A stretch of DNA of 64,000 nucleotides from Pogonophryne albipinna (Eukaryota; Chordata; Actinopteri; Perciformes; Artedidraconidae), in the NCBI GenBank assembly GCA_028583405.1, contig CM053252.1, forward strand, positions 34,616,763 to 34,680,762, written 5' to 3'. The notes under the pieces are model-generated. The model had not been told where the DNA came from. It searched no databases and saw only the letters and a list, made by a program, of their open reading frames with translations. The position numbers and the translations under genes are program-made. Shown piece after piece: positions 1 through 13,996 of the stretch. The first letter of the stretch is position 1. The number at the start of each line of letters is the position of its first letter.

Positions 1-93
1 TGCAGAACAATACCCCAACCCATAGATCCGTGGGTGAATAATGTCAATCACCACAGTGTACACATTAACTACACTATTTTGGCAGTGTAACAA

Positions 94-676
<583 letters not shown>

Positions 677-1063
677 TGAGCGTTGCCGTGTATGTGTGTG
701 TTAGCAAGTGTTTGTGTAGGTCTGTGTATTTTCCCCATAAGGCAAGACCCGCCCAACTCTGTCTCTGATTGGCTTACCCTGAAATGTTACCCCGCTTAAC
801 CAATCATCACTCCTCTCTGGTTACTTTCACTTTTCCATGGTACTGTGAGAGGACATCGCTGTATTCGCCTGTAAACTACATCCGCAGGGAGATTCGGTTC
901 AGTTCCATCACATAATGTAACGCAGTAACGCACCCATTTAAATCACAGTAACTATAACCGCGTTACTGAATGGGAATAGGTAACTAGTAACGTTATTAGT
1001 TAACGCAAAAGGTAGTTGCGTTACAGTAATGCGTTAGTTTGTAACACGTTAGTCCCAACACTG

Positions 1064-3179
1064 GTAAACACACACCTGATCACCTGAGAGCTGCCGTTTC
1101 ATTCACACTGTTTAAAAAAAACAACGGTCTGATTTTAACAACTCAATGTGTGATTGTTATAGCAGTAATATTAGACACTAATAATACAGTAAACTATTAA
1201 CACTGTACATATTATTGTTTGCCCGTGGGATTAGGATGATCGGTAGTGTGAGCCGTGCTGCATTTTCCTCCGGTCGGATGTGATATTAAAACAAAGCGAT
1301 TATTTTTGTTGTTGTAAACTCAAGTGGATTAAACTACATGAATTAGTGCATTCATTTCAATTCGCGAACATATGATAGCCTACATTAAATGATCGTGAGG
1401 ATGATGATTGAAAATCGTTTGTTTGAGCCGGGCTGCATTTCCTGATGAAAAAACATAGGGATGGTTTTGTACTTACACCTACGTGAATTAAACAACATTA
1501 TTTTGTTAAATAAAAACATGGTGATGTTTTGTAAATGATTACATGTCTCTTATTTAGCACAGAATATGATCCTATCCGTGACATATGGATCTTAACAAAT
1601 ATCCGATCAGATACCTGTAGATCTATCAGCTGTTTATTTCACATGAGTTCCAGTGTGGCAGCTTTTCACGGCTCCCCCTGGTGGATCCATGATCCATTGC
1701 AGCTGGTTTAATTTAAATTACATTTATTTATCAAGGGGGCGTATCAAGGGGTTTTCCTTTTCAGCAGGGGCCCACCCGGTGCAGATCACGGACCCGCAGG
1801 GGTAGGCGTCTGAAATGAAGTGCTACATCTGTATAGCGGGCCCTCTGTGAATGTAGAGAGGGACCAAGCTCTCCCGTCTTCACAGTAACTCGCAGAGACG
1901 GCATTTAACCCTTCACATTCCAACAGAAACTGAACAGGCAGATTCGAAGGATTTATTTCTTTGGAAATCTTATTTTAAATACAATTAAATCAAGTTATTT
2001 AGGCAAAACTAATGAAACATTTAACAAAAAAAAATATTAAAAAAAATATTAAAAAAAAATGTTTTTTTTTTAATGTTTTCAAATATTATTTTTTAGAATA
2101 TCTTAGGCTCTCACATAGGGCTTAGAGGGCCCCGACGGCTCGCCACTGGACTTGAGTATCCAACTGTCAAGTAAATGAGCTTATTTGGGGATTTTATCTA
2201 TAAGGTATCTTGTTAATTCAGAAAGCAGGGAAAACATTTTGTTTCCTTAAGAAAGGAATTATGCCATAGGTTTTTGGATGATTGTTTCCAGTAAAGAATT
2301 ATTGATACAAGCTTTCCACGCTAACAGGTTGCTAAATGTAGGTTAGCTACTGTAGGTTAGCGTTCTTCACGTTAACCTCTCCGGATCTCTGTTTTCTCAA
2401 AGGTCAGCTCTCTCAAGAGGGTTTGCTATTGTGTAATGCTGCAACAGCGTTCTATCTACAGTCTAGAGTAGAAAGGAGACAAGACATGGGGGGAGGAGGG
2501 GTCATATACAAAAGTCCCCAGACACAAGTGAACCGGGGATATTACCGCAGTGGTATAACAGGGGTATCAGAGTCCCATTGTGGACATCTGAAATACATTT
2601 AATTACGTTTTACTGTTTTATGATAGATTGATCAGGCCTTGACAAATTCGAGGAGAAAGATGTGTCTCTTGCTTTTAACATAGTTGATTTGTTTGCTTTT
2701 TTATTTGGAATGTGATTACATGGCATACATACAAAATTAGATATACGTTAAAATACGTAAAATTAGTAAATAACAATTCACAAATTAGAAAAAAGAGAGA
2801 AGAACGATGAAAAGGAAAACAAAACTAAGAAAAACCTGATGAACAAAAAATGTATAAGTATATAGTTACCAGATAGCGGATATATCATTAAAGCTTATAC
2901 ATACATTAATTAACACAACCTACCTGAAGGTCATTAGTAATGTTTTGTGTATACCAAATTATAAGACACCCAGTGAGCTTCAACAATACTGGTTTTACCT
3001 CTTGAGTTCTGTCATGATAAGGATATGTTTGTCTAAGCTAATCTACACACTGCAGACTATACACACACATACAGACACAGAGACACAGCAGCAGCGGCAA
3101 TTCAATCAGTGTGTGCGCGTGTATCTGACACAAGTAGAGTCAGGTCAGATCTAATCAAAGTGGTGTAGTCCTGTTCTCT
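1064..3179. other. intergenic, no gene seen
   Basis: AT-rich sequence with short A- and T-runs around 2025-2090. A G/C-richer patch at 1735-2145 ends in a TCGCCACTGG motif that recurs near 6452 in similar form, so it may be decayed repeat. No coding frame with recognisable domains. Confidence 0.5.
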
Positions 3180-4075
3180 GGCTCGCCACATCCCACCTCC
3201 CTGAAATAATACTCATAATTCATGGGGAGGAGGGGGAGTGGGAGGGCGGGAGGAGTTTGCTCTTTAGCATCATTCAAAGGACATTTCCAAACTATCGCTC
3301 AAAATGACAGAGGAGAGCATGGGGGTGTTGCGAGGAGAAGGGGAGAGGGGGGTAGACGACGGCGGGGAGGGGGTCTGCTCGGAACAATCACACTCATTCA
3401 CACCTCCGTCGCCAATCCCTTCATCCCTCCCCCTCGGAGTCCGCCAATTAATCGCAGTGAAAACATGTCTGATTGAATCTTTTCAAGCAAATCCTCAGGC
3501 TTGGGCTTTTGTTGGTCCACTCCTTGTCAACATCCATTAAAACAGGCCTTTAATACTCCCGCCCCGGCCTTCTTCCCTGCGAAAATATGGAGCGTGAGGA
3601 CGGGAGAAGGGAGACAGGCGGGCTGAAGGAGGAGAGGAGGACAAAAAAACCTCCAGTGCAGACTTCAACTTTAATCGACTGTATGTTAGACCACTCTTTT
3701 TCCCGCCATTTCTATCAATCCTCACTTTTATTGAAAGGGGGCTGAGATTTCCAAGAAACAGTGGCGCATCAGAACACAAAACTACACCATTATATTAATA
3801 CTATGACAACCTTCGCGTTCAATTATGATTTTTGTATATAAATGATATCTATACTGTCTGTCTCTCCTCCTACCGCTCCCTCTCGCAGTCTTTCTCCCTC
3901 TTCCTTCTGTCTGGCCAATAATGGGCTGTTTGTAATGCGGGAGGCGAGCTCCACATCAATCATTCGCCCTAGTTTTCACCCCCCTCCACCACCACCATTG
4001 TCACCGCTTCCACCACCTCGTCCTCCGCTGCAATAAATATGGAAATGAGCAGGAGCCAGTCATTGGTAATTTCAA
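3180..4075. promoter_or_regulatory. candidate conserved non-coding block
   Basis: The segment lacks repeat signatures. It carries homeodomain-type words (CCAATTAATCG near 3443, CATTAAAA near 3535), a CAATAAATATGGAAATGAG stretch near 4030 and clustered CpGs, set among purine- and C-rich runs. Short reading frames here have no domain similarity. Proximity to a developmental regulator and base composition are the only support, so regulatory function is an inference. Confidence 0.25.
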
Positions 4076-4317
4076 GCTCGGTTCACTAGTGTTAAAAAAG
4101 GACACAAATGTATTAATTGCCAGCGGCCGGAGGACCATTTTCTGTGGGCATTGATTACAAGTGGGGGGTGGACCGAACATCCTTTAGGGGGGTCGTCGCC
4201 TCCTTTAGGGGGGTCCGGGGGCATGCTCCCCCAGGAAGATTTTTTTTTTAAATATTGAAAAGCATCAATCTGGTGCACTTTGAGAGCAACATTATCCCTA
4301 CCTTAATAATACCTTAA

Positions 4318-5284
4318 AGGGGACATACCATGCTATATTTGAACAATATATTGTAGGGCCATACCTATATAAATAGTTTTTTTTTCAAAATACCAAACAG
4401 ATCCTGCATTTTAGCCATGCCTCATTTCGCTCTATTTGCTCTTTCCAGCCCTGTTTTTGCAGGGGGCTGATTCTGTGAGCTGCACCACGCCCCCCTGCAG
4501 GAGAGGGGAGCGTGCTTTGAGATCAGCTGCTGGGCTGCAGCGGGGAGAAGAGGGGGAGAAAAAGAGATCTCCGTCCTCCGTGTTTTATTCTTATATGATT
4601 ATATAGAGTCATTATTCATTTGTTTTAAAGCTCAATAAATAACAAAGAAGACCTTTGACCGGCACTTTTCTAATTTTGTCCGGAAGATTTAAACTTTAAC
4701 GGACATGTTGACCGGCGGAAAAAAATCTAACTGAAACTCTGCCGCATGGTCCCCTCGTTCCTTGGAAGAGGCGGAGAGGTGAGTGTTTGTCATCTGCTGG
4801 TGGACTACCGGAGAGAATTACAGCAAGGGAGGGATTGCATTGAATTACAGCAGCGGGAGCAAACGCTTGCCTCGGGGAGGGAGAAAAAGAGCCACAGCGG
4901 AGAATAAACAGAAGGGCAACCATGGCAACCATGCGCAGGAAGTCTTCTTCGCTGCTTTTGTGGCAGACTACAGCGCCACTTACAGGCCTGGCATATGTAC
5001 TACAGCGTCTCCAGCGCAATGGCCGGCCGTGGCCCAACCCCACATTCCCCTGATAGGTGGAGAATTGACCACTAAGCGGAGCACCACTTCTGTGACGTAG
5101 AAAATAATTCAAATCTGGATCAGTCTGTATCAGATCCGTTGCAGCCCCATTTTTTGAGATTTGGGTATGGAGGAAAAGAGAGAGGGTTGTGTTTTCTGAC
5201 ACTTGGTGAGTTCCCTGGAACACCGGGGACACATATTCATGTATAAAAGATGTACAAAAGTGCATTTTGCATGATAGGTCCCCT
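4318..5284. mobile_element. TTAA-flanked MITE, Kolobok-like (copy 1)
   Basis: The left end AGGGGACATACCATGC follows TTAA at 4314-4317. The right end, reverse-complemented, reads AGGGGACCTATCATGC, and TTAA sits at 5285-5288. TTAA target duplications fit piggyBac and Kolobok. Termini starting with AGG rather than CC favour Kolobok. Shorter relatives sit at 56705-57388 and 62456-62785. Reading frames inside show no transposase, so it is non-autonomous. Confidence 0.7.
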
Positions 5285-5288
5285 TTAA

Positions 5289-5838
5289 AGCGGACAAAAG
5301 GCACTGGAGAACACTTATTCATTAACACCCTTTAATGAAGCAAACTAATGCCTTAACTCACTCAAATACAGTCGTTTACTTATTTCAGTGAAACAAATGT
5401 GCGTAGAGTTTTAAAGGATGCGGATAGTCTCACCTTGATTCTAGCGCATTGCTTATCGTTTTTTAGATCTATTCTCATCCACCATCTTTGTTTGTGACGT
5501 AAAGAGTGTAAGAGTCACGTTTCTGACTGTTGCCTGTCAGTTCCGTTGCCTGTCAGTTCCGTTGCTATGGTTCCGTTGTTATGTGTACTGAAACGAGAGC
5601 CGGTATAATTCCACGCGCGAAAACAAAATAAAAATTGGAATACGTTATTTTAGTGTCTTAAAAGTAGACTGAGGTATGAAGGGTTAACGTTACATCTTAG
5701 AATAATTTTTAGTCATGTTCTGTATACATACTAACATATAAGGGTATTGACTTAGTGTGGTTTATCTTTTTGTCGCTGCTTTTAATTGAAACTGAGCTTT
5801 TGTGTTCATCAGTAAAGTGGAACTTCTGTGTGAACTAT
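5289..5838. other. intergenic, no gene seen
   Basis: AT-rich unique-looking sequence. A direct doublet of about 17 bp (TGCCTGTCAGTTCCGTTG) lies near 5530-5565. Nothing else recognised. Confidence 0.5.
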
Positions 5839-6019
5839 TCATATCTTAAACTGCACTGTACTTTTTATTCATGTAGTTTTTATTCATGTATTTTTTCTTT
5901 TAATGTTTCTTTTATTACCTTTTACTGTTTTTAAATGCCTTTGTCTGAATGTCTTTCATTTTTGTAAAGCACCTTGAATTGCCTTGTGTTGAAAGGTGCT
6001 ATATAAATAAACTTGCCTT
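5839..6019 (+). mobile_element. solo 3' tail of an L2-type LINE
   Basis: The sequence from the CTTTCATTTTTGTAAAGCAC region to the GTGCTATATAAATAAACTTG end closely matches the 3' UTR of the minus-strand L2 at 23090-25515. It ends in a single TTGCCTTGG instead of a multi-unit GCCTT tail. No coding sequence is attached, so this is an extremely 5'-truncated insertion, which is usual for target-primed LINE integration. Confidence 0.8.
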
Positions 6020-6230
6020 GGTTACTCCATGTTTACTAGCTATAAGATTAACATTACATCACTCTTTTTCACTTCTTACTCAGTCAGCCAGAGTGCAGAT
6101 ATCACCATTAGATTCACAAACCTGAAACATCATCCATTTCTTCACTGCTGGTGATGACATTGTTGTCAGCTGCTGATACTGCTGCTGCTGCTGCAGCTTG
6201 TGGTGCCTGCTTCGATGAAAATAACTTTCT

Positions 6231-6470
6231 AATATCCATAACTTTATAGGCTATTAGCTTAAAACTCGTCAGGCACTAGGAAGGATCACTTCTTCTTCAG
6301 GGCAGGGAAGGCTACGCAGTACGCAGGCTAATGTCCCGCAGCGGCTGCCTCTCTGGTGGATTCCGGTACTGCACATTACTCCCGAGACATTTAAAAAAAT
6401 AAAAAAAACATCCGGGGCTTGAGCCCAGGAAGCCACCCCCTAGCGCCGCCACTGGTGAGCGGCCTTTTTT
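6231..6470 (+). mobile_element. fragment similar to the Charlie-like hAT interior at 22735-22860
   Basis: The stretch GGATCACTTCTTCTTC, followed by an AGGGAAGG, CGCAGTACGCAG, GTCCCGC, CTCTCTG and CCGGTACTGCAC series, recurs in the same order at 22749-22835. This indicates a decayed relative of the hAT at 21587-22982. The ends are not resolved. Confidence 0.5.
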
Positions 6471-6498
6471 TTAGGTTACACCTGGTTGTATGGTCTGT

Positions 6499-6503
6499 GT
6501 GTG

Positions 6504-6536
<33 letters not shown>
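6499..6536. repeat. short (GT)n microsatellite
   Basis: GT dinucleotides with one TTTG interruption. Confidence 0.9.
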
Positions 6537-6891
6537 TTGAAGTGTAAGATGGGGAATGACAGAGATAGGGTTGGTGATGTCACATAACCCTAGTGTTTAG
6601 CTTCAGTAGAAACACATCACATTGTGGTGTAGGTCAGATTTTCTCACACACAGTGGTGCAAACTTGGATATTAATTGCGTTCCTAATAATGTTTTTGGAA
6701 TGTTTTCAGACTAATGGACATGCACACATACATGTCAAAGACATGCCACCGCAAAACACCACCCTTACCCTCAGTAAACAGGTAGAATTCATGCCTGCTC
6801 CACAGCTTTACTAATGTAAGATTATGTCGCGTAGAGACCCAGTTATCCACAATTGATCCCAAGCACCTCCTACTACAGCTCTGAGAGCAGC

Positions 6892-7137
<246 letters not shown>

Positions 7138-7304
7138 GTGGTTGCACAGCACTTACCTAAATAAGGGGGAACCCACATGGCCATTCTTGCAAATGCAGCG
7201 GGGAGACGGGAGGAAAATTTCACCTTAAGGTTAAAGGGTAATATAAGCTAACCAGATTCCACCATAAAGATAACTTATTGGGTTAAACATTTTTGTGAAG
7301 AGCT

Positions 7305-7640
7305 TTATCATATTATGCTCTTTTTCAAGTTGATATTTGTATTTTGTTCCTGTCCTGTGACATGTTTACAAGCTCTAATGTTCAGAAAGCTCTTTATTTT
7401 TCTCATACCGCCTGTGCTGCAGCACCTCTTTTCACCCTCTGTCTGATACCAGATCCCAGTCTGCTCTGATTGGTTAGCTGGCCGGCTCTGTCGTGATTGG
7501 TCAACAGCCTATATGTCGGAAATGTCCTGCCCCTTAGCCAATCACATACAATGCGTTGGAGCGTTAGTCAATAGACGCGCGAGTGTTACATAGTGACGAT
7601 ATTATGTTACATAAGTAAACAAAGGAGCCCAATGGAGGCG
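7305..7640. mobile_element. probable decayed MITE related to the TTAA family
   Basis: It contains a TATTATGCTCTTTTTC-like word resembling the TATTATGCTTTTT start of the element at 62456. A run of CTGATTGG, GTGATTGGTCAAC and CCAATCAC motifs follows, a pattern I associate with dispersed fish MITE interiors. Neither terminus is certain. Confidence 0.35.
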
Positions 7641-8919
7641 TTTCCTTCAGATTAACTCATGACGAACGCCATGTCTCAGCTTGACACCCAAAAAAGCAGA
7701 CTCAATGGGCTGAATTTGGTTGTCTTTCATGTTCCATCTGACCGACATTAACAACTCCAGTAATAAACACAATATGTATTTGCAATCATATTGCTTATTA
7801 TTAAGACAATACAAGTTGGATATTGCACCATGACACCATAGGTAGTCAAAAAAGGTTGCTGATGTGGGACTCTTTTTTCCTGAACATGCCATAATGGCAA
7901 ATGCAGGTTCAGCAGGTTTACATACAATTCAACTTACTTGAGAAGCCGAATCTGATTGGATAGGAAAAAACAGAAATGGAAGTCACTGTAATGAAAAATG
8001 TTGAACAAACTGACATTTTGACCCAATGACCAAATCAAAGTCTGCCAATCTATTTTCTTTGGCTTTCTATGTACAGGCGCTGTCAAAGGTCCAAAAGCCT
8101 TTAAAATCCACACGCAAATCTTTGCTTTCAACAAATGGAGCTTCTCGACTACGTCAAGAGACCTTTTTGGGGATATGGTCTTCAAATTCTAAATCATCGG
8201 CAGAGGAAATGTTGTTTGGGGTATCCTCAGTTAAGGTTAGCCACCCAGTTATCTCCATTACATTTCATTCTCTGGAATGAATGTCAGTTTAACATTTTAT
8301 AGCAACTAACCCATGAATGTCAAGATATATTTAAGGTTTTCTTATATTTTGTATCCTTCTCCGGCTGTCCTCTGACGTGATAACCCAAACACAATGGGTG
8401 CTGTCTGGTTCCCATGTATTTCTGATGTTTTCATAGTAGAGATTAAAGCAGAAGGGTTGTGCAGAATGTGGTTACGGGGAACTGAATGAGTGATGTTCTC
8501 CTTTACTCTAGAAGCATGTGATTACACTCAGAGTGATAAAGTCAGAAGCAGGTTTATATTCCATAAATACAAGATTTAAATATAAATTAAAAATAATTAT
8601 GCCCATACACACAAATATAATTGCATGATGTCGGCCACCTATCTTACATGTTTGCGTGGTTGGTAAATAAAATGGATGTCCATGCAGTATGCATGCTTAT
8701 TTGTACATGCATAATGTGCTTTTGAATGCATTACGATCAAGTCCTGATTTTTTTCTCTGCTTGCCTCTTCTCCACAGTAAATATGTTTGCCCTGCCACAA
8801 ACCCCAGGAAGTGCAAATGAATCTTGCTTCACTGCCATTAACGCAGGGCAACCTCATTCACAAATCGTAAACACACTGTAGCACAATATTAATACAAATA
8901 ATAAATCGACACGGGTTCG
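7641..8919. other. intergenic, no gene seen
   Basis: AT-rich sequence without domain-bearing frames or clear repeats. Confidence 0.5.
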
Positions 8920-9130
8920 AGATAGTGTCCAAAGAATCTCATCTCCTCATAAATTATAGCTGTAAACTTTTGCCGCCACGCAGCCTAATTAATTCTCATG
9001 CTGTTACACAAAAGGAAATGTCGAGTGACAAATGGGCGCGGGACTTGAAAGCTGCCAGGTCTGCAAAACATTCTCCACTCCAATTTATAAGCAATTTGAC
9101 TATAAATCATCAACCAGAACTGGCTACTTT
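8920..9130. promoter_or_regulatory. candidate conserved non-coding block
   Basis: A compact unique stretch with a TAATTAATT homeodomain core at 8986-8994 beside GCCACGCAGCC, and a CAAATGGGCGCGGGAC segment near 9030. The flanks are AT-rich and featureless by comparison. Regulatory role is inferred from motif content only. Confidence 0.25.
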
Positions 9131-10489
9131 AGGAAACAGGACAACATGCTAAGTGGAGGAATAAGGGAGAGGGAGAGAGGAGGTGGGCAGTGAAGAAAGG
9201 CGAAAACAAATACAAAGAAATAAGAAATACAATATCAACCGTGTTATTATAAATCAAATTTCAAATGTGTAATCCCAAATTGTATACATAACTCTGCATG
9301 TATGGAGATGTAAAGTGGCATTTAAAAATCTATAATCATATGAATAATTACAGACGCAAATTCCTGGTGTTTTTAACGCAATTTTTTATTGAGAATCAGA
9401 CCAGTCCATTAATGTGTTACTATTTTAAAATATGTGACTATGCATCAACAATACATATAATTCAGTTTTATGTTTCCAAATAAACTAAACTAAACGTTTC
9501 TTTCTTTATCACCTGTCACTCGCCATCTCCACAAACCGATGTATGTACCTAAAGCTTTCCACATAATCTTTAGTTTTACAAAAATCGTTTTCAATATTGG
9601 TCTCCTGCGAAATTAAAGTAATAAACACATACATTTATGTATTCAAAGGCCTTCACACCAAAGTGTCTAAAACACTATGTGATGCAATATGGCACACATA
9701 CATTTGTGTTGGCGATTGTGTCTACCTTTCAAAGGCAAGTCATGATTTTACCTATTATCCTGTTTTTATCCAGATTTTGGATATGTATTTATGAAACACA
9801 CAAGATCTTGGTCGTTTTAGCCACATCCTTAGATAACATTTGTTGTCATTGGAAGTGGAGTTTATAAATAGTTTTAGGGAGAGAACACGTCACAAATCAA
9901 TACTATCACAAGATTTACTTATACCTGTTTTACTGTTTGTTGGATTACTTTTACGCCACTTTGTTTTTGGACTGAATTTGAGCTAGAGTGGCTGTTTGTG
10001 TGAACTGCAAACTAAAATGCACTACTCACAGGTGTAGGATGGCTCAAAGATAGTACTTGTAATGGCCCGACAGTGGAAAAGCAAGCCATTGAGGTCTTAT
10101 GACTGGCTGGCTGTCCTGAACTCTTTGCACAAAACCAAATTTGACAGAGCTTTTTGCACCTGTGGCTCTATTGTTTGTGTACATTTTTATAAAACAAGTA
10201 TAAAACTTAGTCAACAGCCAGGTTTTAAAATGTTGTAAAGTTTTCAAAATGAAAATGTGTTGTCCTATGTGGCCTGGTTTGAGCTATACATTGCTAAATT
10301 TGGCACAAATTAATTATTTTAACAAATACATAAGGAAATATTCAACATGACCTGGAGGTGAAACGTAAAACTATGTTTAACAGTAAATTACCAACAATGT
10401 GTGTTTACCATTTCAGTTAATTGTCGTATGATGTTGCATTGTATTGCAGCAAAAGCCGGTTAAATAAGTTTTGCTAGTAAACACCAATG
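9131..10489. other. intergenic, no gene seen
   Basis: AT-rich. No recognisable coding frame or repeat boundary. Confidence 0.5.
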
Positions 10490-10870
10490 CAGGCAGACCT
10501 CTCAATACTACTCAGCGCTAGGACATTGCCGGGCTGAACCCAACAGCGTAATGAATGAAAAGCAGCTCCTAATGCTGAGAGCAAGCTCACTTTGACTCTG
10601 AATTGATCAACACTCTGGACTGATTGCGACCAATGCAAATAACAGGGAGGTGATGGACGGAGACTGGACTGCCTCAGCCCAGGCTGGAGAGATTAGTCCG
10701 CATGCTTCCCACCACACACAGACCCTCTATCAATGTCTGCAGCCCCGGGGCCAATTTGAATGTGACTGAGGCACTCAGTGGACATGACAGTGACAAAGGA
10801 GGCCCATTGGAAGCCATGGTTCAATTACTCATTATGGAGGTGGCTGCAGATTGTGTTTTCTGCATTTGAT
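10490..10870. promoter_or_regulatory. candidate conserved non-coding block with octamer motif
   Basis: Higher-complexity, less AT-rich sequence than its surroundings. It contains a perfect POU octamer ATGCAAAT at 10633-10640, a TAATGAATG word and CAATTACTCATTATGG near 10823. This resembles developmental enhancers in composition, but only motif content supports the call. Confidence 0.3.
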
Positions 10871-11396
10871 ACAACACTGGCCTTTTAACACACTAATTGG
10901 AGTGTAAATGTGTTATTTATGCTGCATCTTTTTGTGTTTGTTCTTATCTTGTTACTGAAATGAGATTGTGTCAGATTAGCGATGTATCTCAGTTTGAACT
11001 TTACAAACCCTTTGACATAGAAACAAGTTGAAAAACATACTTAATGCTGCATAAGTGGTTGAATGAGATACTCCTGTATACTTGGTTGTTCTGATGACGA
11101 AATAATAAAACAATTAAGTCACGTTTACTTCATTAGACCTAAATCAAAACGGCTTCCCCCGGCTCAAAAAATAAGTCAAATGCCTAAAGGCCAAATTATG
11201 CGTCAAACAAAGTTGCCAATTAACCCTTTCCAGAAGAAACTGTCCAAAAGTCTGCGCCATCATCTCCATTTGTGCAATTCATCATGATGAGAATACAAAG
11301 ACAAACAAAGTGGGTGGAAATCTTAGAGAGAGGATGAGTAAGAAATAGGATGCAGCCATCTTCTGAGTGCATTTTTTCCATTAGATGGTATCAGAC

Positions 11397-11715
11397 CAAC
11401 CCTGTCTCCTAAAAATTACGTTCCCACAGAACTAAACTGCATTCTCAATTACGTTTAGCTAGAAACGTATTTTCTCCCACGTTACGTTCGTTATGAACGT
11501 ATCTCAAATACGTTTATTTTCTACATATCTTCTAGAAACATATTTTCTCCCACGTTACATTTCTTATGAACGTATCTCAAATACGTTTATTTTCTACATA
11601 TCTTTGCCATTTATTGTCTTGCTTATAATAATGATAATAGTCATTTATAAATATCATTTTAGAGCACACATTTGAAATCAGTAGACGAGGCTGTAATTTC
11701 GCCAGCTGTTACTCT
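11397..11715. repeat. left terminal inverted repeat of the 11397-14315 element
   Basis: Pairs with 13997-14315. It includes a unit of about 72 bp (TATGAACGTATCTCAAATAC and following) present twice in tandem between about 11490 and 11605. Confidence 0.85.
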
Positions 11716-13209
11716 ACACAAACCCACTGAACAGATTACCCAAGATCCTCAGCTTGAAGCTCGTTGATTGGATGTTTAGCCGCAATGCATGTTGGGATAT
11801 GATGTTAATGCGATATGATAACCGAAAGAAAAAAAGAATAATAATAATACTTTATTCCGAGTGTTCTTGCTTTTCTCTTTGGAAGTCATCACATAACGGC
11901 ATTGTAATACACGGTTCGGCTGCATTAAATATTACACATCTGCTGTAGTTCTTTATTTATAGAGCCCTGATGAGAAAACTTCTGGACAAACCATAGACTG
12001 TATATATAAAGGGACAAACAGGAGAACTGCCGCCAACACTGAATATGTGACGTGGATCATAAATATATCAACAATTAAACAACACCTTGCATTTCTTTTC
12101 ACAAAATACGTCTCCTTGCAGTATCAATAGTAATTCGGCTGACTTTTATATTTGATCCAATTGGTAGATAGGTTATATTTACACCATAACGGTGCACAGC
12201 TGATAGAAAAGGACTTGTAGTTGTTAAAGATATTACTGATTTTCTTTGAATATAAGAATGTAAATACTGAGTTGAGAGAATAGTCAGGGGATTTGGGTGA
12301 TGGGAGACACATCTATGGAATCACAATTTCAATAGCTTACCATTAAATGACGGATATGCCTTTCCGTCTGTGATGTTTTACAAATCAGATATTAATGTGT
12401 AGAAGTAAAGCATGAGAAATAGTATAGAAATATCCTGTAAAATTATGTAAAAACATGAATAAAACTACACATCTTCAGATGTTATACATGCATAAGTGTC
12501 CTACAATAATAATACAAAGTTATTATTAGTATGCTGTGTGTACCTTTTGTGCACCGCCTAGTGGTTAAAGCACGTTATTGATTTATTGTTGTTAAATAAT
12601 GTTATTTTTGTTGAATAATGTTATTTTTGTTGAAAAAAATATTAAGAGTACATACTTTCATAGGGGGAAAGTAGAAGGTCAATGATAGAAATATAGAATA
12701 TAAAAAATCAAGAAGATACTGTAAGTGATCTCTACAATAAAACAGTTTAGTGCACGATGTACAAAGATATTAATATGAGGATGTGCAAAACAGACAAACT
12801 AATTAACCTCTATGTAAACATTAAATAATACTTTAGGTTAAGGTCTTCTTTCAAATACGAAAAAAGCTTTGGGGGTATCTATCTACAGATAAATATTAAG
12901 CCTGACAAAGTACTTAACGTCTAATATATTGCTTTCCTGCAATGTTAACTATGTTGAAGCACTTATTTTAACTGATATTATACATATGAATTATACTCTT
13001 ATGTAGATAGAATAAGAAATGTGCAGAATTTGACAGTTTAATGGTGGAGGTACACACATATTGATAGATGTCTTGTAATTAACTATTATTAGAGAATAAC
13101 AAGTAATTAATATACTTTATAGAGATCTGCAGATAAATGTTTAGTCTTCTCAAGCACCAACTATCAAATATCTCTCCTGATTGTTGGCACTTGGTAATCA
13201 CCTTTCCCT

Positions 13210-13350
13210 GAATTTTACTCAGGTGTAACTAAAGTCTGATTTAAGGGTTGTTTATATTTCGCATCATTAATCAGAATCTGCAGAGTTACTAAAGTAAATG
13301 TAGTGGAGTAAAAATACCAGGTTAACCTCTGAATTGTAGTGGAGTAGAAT
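13210..13350. mobile_element. hAT fragment inside the long-TIR element
   Basis: The words AGTTACTAAAGTAAATGTAG, TGGAGTAAAAATACC and TGTAGTGGAGTAGA match the subterminal region of the fish hAT family also seen at 55805-57785. Boundaries are uncertain. Confidence 0.45.
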
Positions 13351-13869
13351 ATATATTAATGCTGCCCATTATGGATACAAGCGATTTTCACCCATGTAGT
13401 AATTACATGTTTTAAATGTGTACACACCAATGTGTTTCCTATCGCCTAAACCTCCAGGGCTGTAGGCCTACACAGTTTAATACTGTCAACTTCTAATTTT
13501 TGGAAAAACAAAAACGTCTTTTAAAACTACATTTCCCAGTAGAGACTTGCCATAGAGAACATGTTGCGAAACACAATAGCCAGCATGTGTAGTTCTCGGG
13601 GGGCGTTCGAGTCCAGTTTTGAATAGTCTGCCGTGGTTTCGTTCCATTTCAAAGAGCTTGACGCTCGGCGTAACGTTGGCGCACTGCCACTCCAACATCC
13701 AATCTCAGAGCTTGAAGATTAATCACGGGGTTTGTCAACGGGACTGTAGTCCCAAACGATAGCTGGGGATTATGGGTAGTGTAGTGTCTTCGGCCATCCT
13801 AAACTGAAATGTTTTTTGGATATCATATCGCATTAACAACACCACATCTGGCGTCACAGAGATCTTCTG

Positions 13870-13965
13870 TTACTGTCCTTTCTTCTTAGAGGAAGTACAG
13901 AAACACGTAACTGGATTTGTTTTAATGTTTGAGGTGCAATAAACGACACAGCAGCTTTTTGGCAT
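13870..13965 (-). pseudogene. THAP zinc-finger remnant
   Basis: The frame opens MPKSCCVVYCTSNIKTNP, has FCTSSKKK, and stops after 31 codons. The start matches the N-terminal C-x(2-4)-C of THAP domains, which sit at the extreme N-terminus of P-type transposases and THAP proteins and bind DNA through a C2CH zinc site. The downstream C and H and the conserved P and W are not found before the stop, so the domain is incomplete and non-functional. It lies inside the long-TIR element next to its right arm, where the 5' end of a transposase gene would be expected on the minus strand. The similarity is by eye and the fragment is short. Confidence 0.45.
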
Positions 13966-13996
13966 GTTAAAACTATTATTTTCTGCCTCGCTCATG

